Shown here: positions 1 to 5,427 of the stretch, one piece after another
Numbering within the stretch: position 1 is the first letter of the stretch
Layout of the letters: each line of letters begins with the position of its first letter
DNA from: Bacteroidales bacterium
GTDB taxonomy: Bacteria; Bacteroidota; Bacteroidia; Bacteroidales; VadinHA17
Direction: 5' to 3'
Length of the DNA: 5,427 nucleotides
NCBI GenBank assembly: GCA_022615595.1
Contig: JAKEGI010000287.1
Location: forward strand, 1 to 5,427
Made by a program: the position numbers and the translations under genes
Notes under the pieces: model-generated
Told to the model about the DNA's origin: nothing
The model's input: the letters and a program-made list of their open reading frames with translations, nothing else
Database searches by the model: none

Positions 1-1
1 A

Positions 2-1582
2 GCCCATCTCGAGGCATACCTCAACCAGCCAAAAACTACAGCCAGGCTGCGTACCGATGCAGAGACACTTGTCAGGAACTGTATTTTTGCACTCTCATTT
101 CCGGGTTCACTGTTTCAGACCGAGCCGCTCAGTGTCGGCGATTCTGTCAATACGGAGCTTGACGAGTACTGGCCTTCAGTCACCGGCGACGGGCAGGAGC
201 TCTATTTCACGCGTGAAGTCAGGAGAGCCGGCGGTTACGGGAGTGACAGACAGGAGGACTTTTACATCAGCAGGTGGAACGGTGATGCGGACAGCTGGGG
301 GAGGGCCCGTAATGCCGGGTATCCGCTGAATACCGCCGGAAATGAGGGAGCACAGTCCATTGCCTCCGACGGCCGATCGATGTACTTTGCCGCCTGTGAC
401 CGTATAGACGGCCATGGCCGATGTGATATATATTACTCCCTCTTCGACGGCATGAGGTGGACGCCCGGAGTAAATGTAGGCTCTCCGGTGAACTCCACCT
501 CATGGGAGTCGCAGCCTTCAATAAGCCCAAACGGCAGAATGCTCTTCTTCGTGAGCAACAGGCCCGGTGGAATGGGAGGGATGGACATATGGTATTCTGT
601 GCGCAACATGGACGGCAACTGGCATACTCCCGTAAATCCCGGCAAAACAATCAACAGTGCGGGTGACGAATTCTCTCCCTTCATATATTTCAACGGGAGA
701 ACACTCTACTTTTCATCTGACGGGAGAGAATCATTCGGCGGATTTGATATCTACAGCACAACAATGAATCCTGACTCAACCTGGACCACACCGGTTAACC
801 TCGGACCCGCGGTAAATACTCCGGCAGACGAGACAGGGCTTATTATAGAATCTTCTGGCCATAAGGCATTCTTTTCATCCGTAAGAGCAAATTCAAAGGG
901 TAAGGACATCTTCTACCTGAACCTTCCTGAAGAGATACAGCCTGAGCCGGTCTCCTATTTCAGGGGAAAAGTCATTGACAAGGCAGACAGCAGACCGCTG
1001 CCGGCCAGGTTTGAGCTTACTGACCTCACCAATAACACATTGGTCATTGCCTCAGTTACTGACAAGGCAGGAGGATTCTTCGTATGTCTTCCCTCAGGCT
1101 TCAGTTACGGTCTCAATGTTACCGCAGACGGATATATGATCTACTCTGAGAACTTTGATTTTGAGGCCGGGTATACGTCAACGGAACCTTACTCGAAGAC
1201 AGTAGGGCTGAACCGTGTAAGAGAGGGCGAGTATATGAGGATGTATAACGTATTCTACGATACCGACTCATGGGAACTTCTTGAAGAATCAAGGCCGGAA
1301 CTTGAAAATCTTCTGGAATTTCTTACAGTAAACAATACCGTGGTCATAGAGGTTGGTGGCCACACTGATTCTGACGGAACCGATGAGCACAACCAGCTCC
1401 TGTCAGAACGCAGGGCGATCTCTGTCAGAGAGTTTCTTGTAAAAAGAGGAATCAGGGCTGACAGAATCTTTGCCCATGGCTACGGTGAGACATCCCCGGT
1501 CGCCGATAATATTACTCCGGCAGGCAAGAAGCTCAACAGGCGTACAGAAATTACAATACTGTCGGTTGGCGCACACAAATAA
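2..1582 (+). CDS. PD40-repeat OmpA family outer-membrane protein, 5' partial
   Basis: The frame is open from the first complete codon to a TAA at 1580-1582, giving 526 residues; the true start lies before the window, and the internal ATG at 380 is not the start because conserved sequence precedes it. Residues 1-35 resemble the helical tail that follows TPRs in this family. Residues about 54-306 hold five PD40-type beta-propeller motifs, with patterns such as DEYWPSVTGDGQELYFTR and SNRPGG..GMDIWY. Residues about 317-400 look like a carboxypeptidase-regulatory-like beta-sandwich. Residues about 414-522 are an OmpA C-terminal domain: YDTDSWEL, GGHTDSDG (H454, D456), LLSERRA, GYGETSPVADN and LNRRTEI (N512, R513, R514). 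In the family, the GHTD aspartate and NRR arginine contact the diaminopimelate of peptidoglycan, so the protein probably tethers an outer-membrane or periplasmic complex to the wall. Its partners are not visible. It converges on the kinase gene with a 59-bp gap. Confidence 0.93.
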   Translation, partial: AHLEAYLNQPKTTARLRTDAETLVRNCIFALSFPGSLFQTEPLSVGDSVNTELDEYWPSVTGDGQELYFTREVRRAGGYGSDRQEDFYISRWNGDADSWGRARNAGYPLNTAGNEGAQSIASDGRSMYFAACDRIDGHGRCDIYYSLFDGMRWTPGVNVGSPVNSTSWESQPSISPNGRMLFFVSNRPGGMGGMDIWYSVRNMDGNWHTPVNPGKTINSAGDEFSPFIYFNGRTLYFSSDGRESFGGFDIYSTTMNPDSTWTTPVNLGPAVNTPADETGLIIESSGHKAFFSSVRANSKGKDIFYLNLPEEIQPEPVSYFRGKVIDKADSRPLPARFELTDLTNNTLVIASVTDKAGGFFVCLPSGFSYGLNVTADGYMIYSENFDFEAGYTSTEPYSKTVGLNRVREGEYMRMYNVFYDTDSWELLEESRPELENLLEFLTVNNTVVIEVGGHTDSDGTDEHNQLLSERRAISVREFLVKRGIRADRIFAHGYGETSPVADNITPAGKKLNRRTEITILSVGAHK

Positions 1583-1604
1583 GGGGAATTGTTATCCCCC
1601 TTAT
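1579..1604 (+). terminator. Hairpin terminator after the OmpA-family gene
   Basis: ATAAGGGG (1579-1586) pairs perfectly with CCCCTTAT (1597-1604) around a 10-nt loop. The left arm contains the last two bases of the TAA stop's context and the stop itself. A short T run follows at 1610-1613. On the opposite strand the stem is followed by TTTGTG, so it may also stop transcripts from the convergent kinase gene, whose stop is 38 bp away. The T tract is weak, so this is a probable rather than certain intrinsic terminator. Confidence 0.55.
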
Positions 1605-1641
1605 CGGACTTTTATCAGACATGTGCAGTACTCCGGAATTG

Positions 1642-2457
1642 TCAGATCGCAATCTTTTTTTCCGTGGAAGTACCCGTTAAAATTTTCAACCCTGAACTCT
1701 CCCTAACAGGCAGAGTAATGTAAACAGAAGTGCCTCCGGCATCACTGGGCTCAACCCTTATAGAACCATCCAATGCAAGAATAAGATTTCTGGCCAGGAT
1801 TAAATTCATAGCGGAATAGGTATCCTGACTGTCGGAATAATGGATCTCAGGATTGTCGGAAAGAAGCAGTTGGCTGCTTCTGGTGAAACCCTGGCCAGAA
1901 TCTTTAAGATAGAAGGTAATAATCTCATCGCGGTATGTGCACCCAAACTTTATAAACCCTGAAAAAGTATTGTCAAGTGCATTCCTGAAGAGATTGTTTA
2001 TAATCCTCTCAATCCTTGCCGTATTCATCCTTACCATAAGTTTGTCAGGCAGATCATCCTCCTGGATGAGAACAATATTGTCCTTGCCCTTTTTCCTCAT
2101 TAAAACCCTGAATTGTGAGGCAAGTGACTCAAACATTTTAACAGCATCGCTCTCCCTGAGATCCTCCCTGATGGATCCTGATTCAAGCGCAGCCGTATCG
2201 AAAAAATTCTCAAAAAGACCTATTAACTGTTCACATGATGTTATTATCTGATCAGAAAACTCACGGCGGTCATCGTCACTGAACCTCGCATTGTTCATAA
2301 GATATGAGAATGCGACAATTGAGTTCATCTGGGTCCGTACCTCATGAGATACGCCTGCTAATATTTGAGGCTTGTTAAACATTTGGTTAAGTTTATTCTG
2401 TCCCGTCCCGGCTGTCAGACTGTAATCCTTACAGGCATTGCGCAGTATTTCAAACAT
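1642..2457 (-). CDS. Soluble histidine kinase core (HisKA-HATPase), no sensor domain
   Basis: The 271-residue product has a HisKA dimerisation and phosphoacceptor region at about residues 28-95, with H box SHEVRTQMN and probable phosphorylated His38. A HATPase_c domain follows at about 140-252. The N box is NLFRNA (N155, N159), the G1 box is DSGQG (D186, G188, G190) and the end is GGTSVYITLP (241-250). Two boxes are unusual: the proline of the usual HE[IV]RTPMN is Q43, and the glycine-rich G2 loop (GxGxGL) is replaced by TYSAMNLILARN around 213-224. There is no membrane segment, PAS or receiver domain, so any input must come through a partner. ATG 2457 is the only start codon in the 24 nt after the upstream gene's stop; no Shine-Dalgarno is visible. 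It lies 21 bp behind the TPR membrane-protein gene, which suggests co-transcription. No response regulator is in the window. Reduced ATP binding or a regulatory, non-kinase role is possible. Confidence 0.88.
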   Translation of the reverse strand: MFEILRNACKDYSLTAGTGQNKLNQMFNKPQILAGVSHEVRTQMNSIVAFSYLMNNARFSDDDRREFSDQIITSCEQLIGLFENFFDTAALESGSIREDLRESDAVKMFESLASQFRVLMRKKGKDNIVLIQEDDLPDKLMVRMNTARIERIINNLFRNALDNTFSGFIKFGCTYRDEIITFYLKDSGQGFTRSSQLLLSDNPEIHYSDSQDTYSAMNLILARNLILALDGSIRVEPSDAGGTSVYITLPVRESSGLKILTGTSTEKKIAI

Positions 2458-2478
2458 TTGACATTCACAGATTAAAAG

Positions 2479-3222
2479 TTACTTCAGTCTCCTTGCAAGT
2501 CTGGCAGCCTCTTTACTGTAGCGGCTCCTCGATGCTGATATGGCATCAAACTGTTTCAAAGCTCTTTCATTGTCTTCTGTCATCATGTAGCAGAGAGCAA
2601 GATACCATGCAGCATCTTCAAGATAGAGGTTGTCATTGTGCTCCAGCACCCTGGTAAATGACCCGCTTGCTGATGGATAGTTCTTCACCTCCATATTCGC
2701 CATTCCATGCATGAAAACCGTTTCAATGGTGCCCTGTTCTGTACTGATCAGTTGCTCAAGAAACCCAATCGCTGTCTCATAATCCTTCGCGGAGTATGCG
2801 GCAATAGCATTCTCCATCAACGAATTGCCTGCATCAACGAGCGAACGGACAGCTCCCGGCGTTTCATAGCGTGCGTAATATTTATTGTAAAGCTGGTCCT
2901 GTGAACCGACTCTCAGGGCAAAATAAAGCACCGTTGTGACAACAGCAAGCAGCGCTACAGCTGCGGCGTACTTGGCTGACTTTACCATTGTGTTTCTGAG
3001 AGTGCCTCCTGAGCGTTTTTTCCTCTCAATCACTGAGAGCCTGGCTCTCAGGTCAAGAATGTTCCTGTCTTGCAGAATCTCATTGGTCCGGCGTCTCAGC
3101 GCCACCTCCCTGGCAAGACCCGGGTCTTTGCTTATTTCACCCAGTAACCATGCCTCCTCGGCCTTTCCTGCTGAACCACTCAGATAATTCTCAATGGTGT
3201 GATTGACGTTAATCGTGTTCAT
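2479..3222 (-). CDS. Anti-sigma-like membrane protein with C-terminal TPRs
   Basis: The product has 247 residues. Residues 1-80 are a charged, helical cytoplasmic part that resembles the start of Bacteroidota anti-sigma or TPR membrane proteins (ENYLSG...WLLGEISKDP). It has no HxxxCxxC zinc motif. One membrane span lies at about 84-103 (KYAAAVALLAVVTTVLYFAL), with lysines and arginines on the cytoplasmic side, giving an N-in, C-out topology. The extracytoplasmic part carries about three TPR-like helix pairs: 134-165 (AIAAYSAKDYETAIGFLEQL), 168-198 and 204-237 (AAWYLALCYMMTEDNERALKQF). The likely role is to sense or scaffold on the periplasmic side and pass a signal across the inner membrane. 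No sigma-factor gene is present here; the downstream kinase gene, 21 bp away, is the visible candidate partner. The start is ATG 3222, with a possible promoter about 40-65 bp upstream. Membership is judged from architecture; the exact family is not certain. Confidence 0.85.
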   Translation of the reverse strand: MNTINVNHTIENYLSGSAGKAEEAWLLGEISKDPGLAREVALRRRTNEILQDRNILDLRARLSVIERKKRSGGTLRNTMVKSAKYAAAVALLAVVTTVLYFALRVGSQDQLYNKYYARYETPGAVRSLVDAGNSLMENAIAAYSAKDYETAIGFLEQLISTEQGTIETVFMHGMANMEVKNYPSASGSFTRVLEHNDNLYLEDAAWYLALCYMMTEDNERALKQFDAISASRSRYSKEAARLARRLK

Positions 3223-3259
3223 GACTTTTGATATTATTTCACACTTAATTCATAATAAA

Positions 3260-3288
3260 CTGATATACAGTTTTTTATAACTTACCAA
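3260..3288 (-). promoter_or_regulatory. Possible promoter of the TPR membrane protein / kinase operon
   Basis: On the minus strand TTG (3288-3286) is followed after 18 nt by TATATCAG (3267-3260). This partly matches the Bacteroidota TTG-N17-23-TAnnTTTG promoter (TA, one T and the final G agree). It would give a 5' leader of roughly 30 nt before ATG 3222. The surrounding DNA is AT-rich, so a chance match is quite possible. Confidence 0.3.
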
Positions 3289-3340
3289 TATTTTCAGGTG
3301 TGGGCCGCCGGCATACAGTGCATGCTGTCTGGCTCCAGAA

Positions 3341-3359
3341 CTAAACAACCGTTGTTCAG
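3341..3359 (-). repeat. Inverted repeat AACAAC / GTTGTT in the intergenic region
   Basis: AACAAC (3344-3349) and GTTGTT (3351-3356) are perfect inverted arms around one base. On minus-strand RNA the pairing extends to nine pairs with one G-U wobble (3341-3359), so it would fold best in a transcript running from the peptide gene toward the TPR gene. No T tract follows, so it is not a standard terminator. The role is unknown. Confidence 0.5.
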
Positions 3360-3384
3360 CCCCTGAAAAACTATATGCTTTTGT

Positions 3385-3398
3385 GCCGCATTTGCGGC
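3385..3398. terminator. GC-rich hairpin just past the small-peptide gene
   Basis: GCCGCA (3385-3390) and TGCGGC (3393-3398) form a perfect, tight stem-loop 12 bp beyond the peptide gene's stop. The T run (TTTT, 3399-3402) follows on the plus strand; on the minus strand, which is the peptide gene's direction, the hairpin is followed by ACAAAAGC. It could mark the 3' end of the peptide transcript by stabilising it, or block antisense transcription, but it is not a textbook terminator for the minus strand. Confidence 0.4.
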
Positions 3399-3410
3399 TT
3401 TTATGTCTGT

Positions 3411-3548
3411 TTAAAATTCAATAATAATAGGAGGCTTGGTGGGGCCATCCTGTAATATAATTGCTGCGCCGTTTCCGCCGCGCACATTAATCATCTCCTC
3501 ATTTGAAAGAACATACTCATTAAAGTTTTCAAGTTTCAGGGTTTTCAT
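3411..3548 (-). CDS. Double-glycine leader peptide precursor, 45 residues
   Basis: Reading the minus strand from ATG 3548 to TAA at 3413-3411 gives a 45-residue peptide that starts MKTLKLENFNEYVLSNEEM and continues INVRGG. Residues 1-25 have the form of a Bacteroidota double-glycine leader: a lysine- and leucine-rich start, an L-S-x-x-E-M segment (14-19), a hydrophobic position (V22), then G24-G25. Such leaders are recognised and cut after GG by C39-type peptidase/ABC exporters, and occur on bacteriocins, modified peptides and signal peptides. The predicted core is the 20 residues from N26 to F45 (NGAAIILQDG then PTKPPIIIEF). It has no Cys or Ser and one Thr, so lanthionine or sulfur-to-carbon crosslinks are not expected. 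The neighbours contain no exporter or maturase gene. The leader is preceded by an A-rich untranslated stretch (AAATTAAA copies) and the gene faces away from the TPR gene at 3760. The leader call is by pattern only; the function of the core is unknown. Confidence 0.82.
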   Translation of the reverse strand: MKTLKLENFNEYVLSNEEMINVRGGNGAAIILQDGPTKPPIIIEF

Positions 3549-3551
3549 CTC

Positions 3552-3587
3552 TTTAATTTTTAATTTGATTAATTCAGGGTTTAATTT
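3552..3587 (-). repeat. A/T-rich leader with repeated AAATTAAA
   Basis: Immediately upstream of the peptide start, AAATTAAA (minus strand) occurs three times exactly (3559-3552, 3566-3559, 3587-3580) and once as a relative, AATTAA (3574-3569). An A-rich, unstructured 5' leader in place of a Shine-Dalgarno site is common for well-translated Bacteroidota genes, so this is probably the translation-initiation region. Confidence 0.45.
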
Positions 3588-3603
3588 CGCTTTATACCGT
3601 ACA

Positions 3604-3632
3604 TGTCAGAAAGTGACAATTTGTGACACAAA
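3604..3632. promoter_or_regulatory. Candidate operator: TGTCA/TGACA elements every 10 bp
   Basis: TGTCA at 3604-3608, TGACA at 3614-3618 and TGACA at 3624-3628 are spaced exactly 10 bp apart, so they sit on one face of the helix. The first pair is an inverted repeat, and the second and third share GTGACA as a direct repeat (3613-3618, 3623-3628). The last element is inside a 13-bp palindrome, TTTGTG-A-CACAAA (3620-3632). The block lies 56-84 bp upstream of the peptide gene and about 65 bp upstream of the + strand promoter, so a bound regulator could control either or both. The peptide gene has no convincing TAnnTTTG box of its own; the nearest is a poor TATAAAGC at 3596-3589, which would put this block over the -33 region. 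Confidence 0.45.
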
Positions 3633-3696
3633 AAAAACAACTATTTTAAAAATAAATTATAAGTAGCATAGAATCAGTCTATTATATCAGCAGAGA

Positions 3697-3726
3697 TTTG
3701 ACTGCACAGGGTACCGAATAGTTTTA
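3697..3726 (+). promoter_or_regulatory. Bacteroidota-type promoter of the secreted TPR (CHAT) gene
   Basis: TTTG (3697-3700), an 18-nt spacer, then TAGTTTTA (3719-3726) match the phylum's -33 TTTG and -7 TAnnTTTG elements at every defined position except the final G. Transcription would begin near 3733, leaving a leader of about 27 nt. That leader has a purine run (GGAAAGAAAGA, 3740-3750) about 10 bp before ATG 3760 that may help ribosome binding. Confidence 0.6.
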
Positions 3727-3759
3727 TATTTTTACTGCCGGAAAGAAAGAACCGATTGG

Positions 3760-5427
3760 ATGAGATTTATCCGTCATATCACGGTGCCTTTAATGGTTGG
3801 GTTGATGATCCTCCGGGCAAACGCCGGGGTACCCTCTTCATGGTCTGCTGAAGCCGAGGCATTTTTGCCGTTGCAGCAAAGGCAGGATACTCTTCTCTTT
3901 CGCCTGACAGAAGAACTGCAGACCCTCCTCGCAGGGAGATTCAGCGAAGAGGAGGCAGGGACGCTCACAGAACAGATAGAAATCATACTTGATTCCGGTA
4001 ACCCTGTCGATACCCTCCTGGTATCCGATGCCTGCTATCTGACCGGTTATTATTATCTTCTCAGCAATATGAACAGACTCGCCATTGAGCGGTTTGCTGC
4101 TTCAGTGCGATACAGGGAACTGGCTGATATCCCTGATCGCAGGTATGCTCTCGGTCTAAGTAATATGTCCGTTGCCCTTTTCAACTCAGGTGACTATGAG
4201 CATGCATACAGCACTGGTCTGAGAGCCCTGTCGGCGAGGCGACTTACAGTGGGAGCTGATTCCTCATCGCTTGCGAACAATTACCTTAACCTGGCAAGTA
4301 TCTGCCTTGAGATGAATGACTCTGATCTCGCCATAAGAATGGCTGAGAAAGGACTTGAAATTGCCGCGCTCTACCCTGGCGGTGTTCAGCAGTCAGTGGT
4401 CGCAGACCTTTACCAGGTTATCGGTCTTAGTCTTTACCGTAACTCTGAATATACAAAATCACTTGTTTACTGCCGTGAGGCTCTTAAGCTCTATGACCAG
4501 TACGGAGCTGCCGACAGTGAATCAAAACAACTGATACTTAACACCATGTCCCTGCTCTATCGTGATCTTGATCAAAAGGAGGAGGCCGAGAAATATTTCA
4601 GGAGGGGACTTGCATTCAAGGGTCGAAGGGAAAACCCGGACGAATACCTTATCTACATAAACTATGCAGGCTTCCTTGCTGAAAACGGAAGGATAGCCGA
4701 GGGTGAGGCAATAATTGAGAAGGGACTTTCACAGGTGACAGAGACCTTCGGGTCTGACAGCCGGGAATACTGTATGATGATGGCATCAGCAGCAGCCTTT
4801 GCCCACAAGACAACCGGCGATATACCCCGGGCGCTGGAGATGTATAGGGACTGCTTGGCGTATATCAGCAAATTCCCGTGGGATATATCCCTTAAGAAAT
4901 ACATCCTTACGGGTTATGCGGGCACATTGTATGATGACGGCCAGTATCAGAAGGTAATCGAAACAGTTGATGAGATAATTGCCACTGACGGAAATGAGGC
5001 AGGCAGTACCGGGCACAGTGACATTGATGTCATTTCGTTTACCCAGTCGGATATTAATATTCGGATGTTAAAATACAGGGCGCTTAATGCGCTGGCAGAA
5101 GAGACGGGAAATGCTGACTACCTTAGAAAAGCAGTTGAGACCGGACATCAGATTGTTTTACTCTATGACCGGCAGAGGCTCGAGATGAGCGAAGAGGAGA
5201 GCAGGAACAACCTCAGTGCTCTCTCCAGGGATTTCTACACCGGAATCATTGAAAACTTCGTTCATCTTCACAAGCTTGATAATAGTCAGGAAGCGCTGAG
5301 CGGAGCGTTTGAATACTCTGAGAGGAGCAAGGTTGCCGGATTCCTTGCATCAATGCGAGAACTGAATGCTGCCCGTTTTTCACTTCCTGAAGAGCTTGTA
5401 AATCTTGATAATGATATAAAAGGGGAG
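3760..5427 (+). CDS. Secreted TPR protein, probable TPR-CHAT protease, 3' partial
   Basis: The frame is open from ATG 3760 through the last base (556 codons) with no stop, so the C-terminus is missing. Residues 1-22 form a signal peptide: basic MRFIRH, hydrophobic ITVPLMVGLMIL, and a cleavage site ANA|G after A22. About residues 88-410 contain seven or so TPR-like helix pairs, for example ALGLSNMSVALFNSGDYEHA (130-149), a repeat from 171, one from 214, QLILNTMSLLYRDLDQKEEA (near 257), and more at 296, 337 and 382. Residues 470-556 resemble the linker that precedes CHAT domains: AFEYSERSKVAGFLASMREL (E521-R522-S523-K524), then LPEELVNLDNDIKGE. CHAT domains are caspase/separase-like clan CD peptidases. 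The His and Cys catalytic motifs would lie beyond the window, so activity cannot be judged. The signal peptide separates it from cytoplasmic TPR-CHAT proteins of CRISPR effectors. ATG 3760 is the only start fitting the signal peptide; the frame is open back to a TAG at 3664 but has no other ATG. It is divergent from the peptide gene by 211 bp. Confidence 0.87.
   Translation, partial: MRFIRHITVPLMVGLMILRANAGVPSSWSAEAEAFLPLQQRQDTLLFRLTEELQTLLAGRFSEEEAGTLTEQIEIILDSGNPVDTLLVSDACYLTGYYYLLSNMNRLAIERFAASVRYRELADIPDRRYALGLSNMSVALFNSGDYEHAYSTGLRALSARRLTVGADSSSLANNYLNLASICLEMNDSDLAIRMAEKGLEIAALYPGGVQQSVVADLYQVIGLSLYRNSEYTKSLVYCREALKLYDQYGAADSESKQLILNTMSLLYRDLDQKEEAEKYFRRGLAFKGRRENPDEYLIYINYAGFLAENGRIAEGEAIIEKGLSQVTETFGSDSREYCMMMASAAAFAHKTTGDIPRALEMYRDCLAYISKFPWDISLKKYILTGYAGTLYDDGQYQKVIETVDEIIATDGNEAGSTGHSDIDVISFTQSDINIRMLKYRALNALAEETGNADYLRKAVETGHQIVLLYDRQRLEMSEEESRNNLSALSRDFYTGIIENFVHLHKLDNSQEALSGAFEYSERSKVAGFLASMRELNAARFSLPEELVNLDNDIKGE

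Noticed and set aside
57..1582. Start of the OmpA-family gene inside the window (ATG at 380) and the overlapping short frames at 57-329, 176-415, 267-650, 433-693 and 457-666
   Set aside because: The PD40 motifs continue without a break upstream of 380 to the first base, so the gene is 5' partial; the short frames are shadows with arginine-, serine- and proline-rich composition.
2458..2481. A split TPR-histidine kinase gene broken by one stop codon
   Set aside because: The TPR protein has one membrane span with its C-terminus outside, so a simple fusion would export the kinase core; two co-operonic genes fit better.
3301..3400. Integron attC site or mobile-element end
   Set aside because: The inverted repeats do not carry the paired core sites expected of attC, no target-site duplication is seen and no integrase or transposase is in the window.
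3436..3666. Plus-strand 76-residue open frame across the intergenic region
   Set aside because: It runs antisense to the double-glycine peptide gene and through the A/T-rich leader and operator; the translation is low-complexity with no recognisable domain, and the minus-strand peptide explains the conserved-looking part.
4662..5016. Minus-strand short frames within the secreted TPR gene
   Set aside because: They oppose a continuous 556-codon TPR reading frame and have no domain or start context of their own.
3760..5427. CRISPR-associated TPR-CHAT effector
   Set aside because: The protein has a clear signal peptide, and there is no CRISPR array or cas-like gene in the window; CRISPR-linked TPR-CHAT proteins act in the cytoplasm.

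Overview
The window looks like a chromosomal segment from a member of the Bacteroidota. The evidence is an OmpA/PD40 outer-membrane protein of the type abundant in that phylum, genes without clear Shine-Dalgarno sites but with A-rich leaders, a good match to the phylum's TTG / TAnnTTTG promoter, and an anti-sigma-like membrane TPR protein. This is inference from gene content; there is no rRNA or other marker to fix the taxon.

Layout. (1) Positions 2-1582, + strand: the 3' part of a PD40-propeller, carboxypeptidase-regulatory-like, OmpA protein whose start lies before the window, followed by a hairpin over its stop codon. (2) Positions 2457-1642, - strand, convergent with it: a soluble 271-residue histidine-kinase core with no sensor or membrane domain and unusual H and G2 boxes. 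(3) Positions 3222-2479, - strand, 21 bases upstream of the kinase gene and probably in one operon with it: a single-span membrane protein with an anti-sigma-like cytoplasmic part and extracytoplasmic TPRs. (4) Positions 3548-3411, - strand: a 45-residue peptide gene with a double-glycine leader and a hydrophobic 20-residue core. It is easy to miss because it is so short. (5) Positions 3549-3759: a divergent control region with TGTCA/TGACA elements at exact 10-bp spacing. (6) Position 3760 to the window end, + strand: a secreted TPR protein that is very probably the N-terminal part of a TPR-CHAT (caspase-like) protein; the peptidase domain itself lies beyond the window.

The likely unit of interest is 1642-5427. 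It puts an exported TPR(-CHAT) protein head to head with a secreted-peptide precursor, followed by a membrane TPR protein and a kinase. A signalling or peptide-processing module is plausible, but no functional link is proven by this sequence. The OmpA gene appears to be a separate transcription unit.
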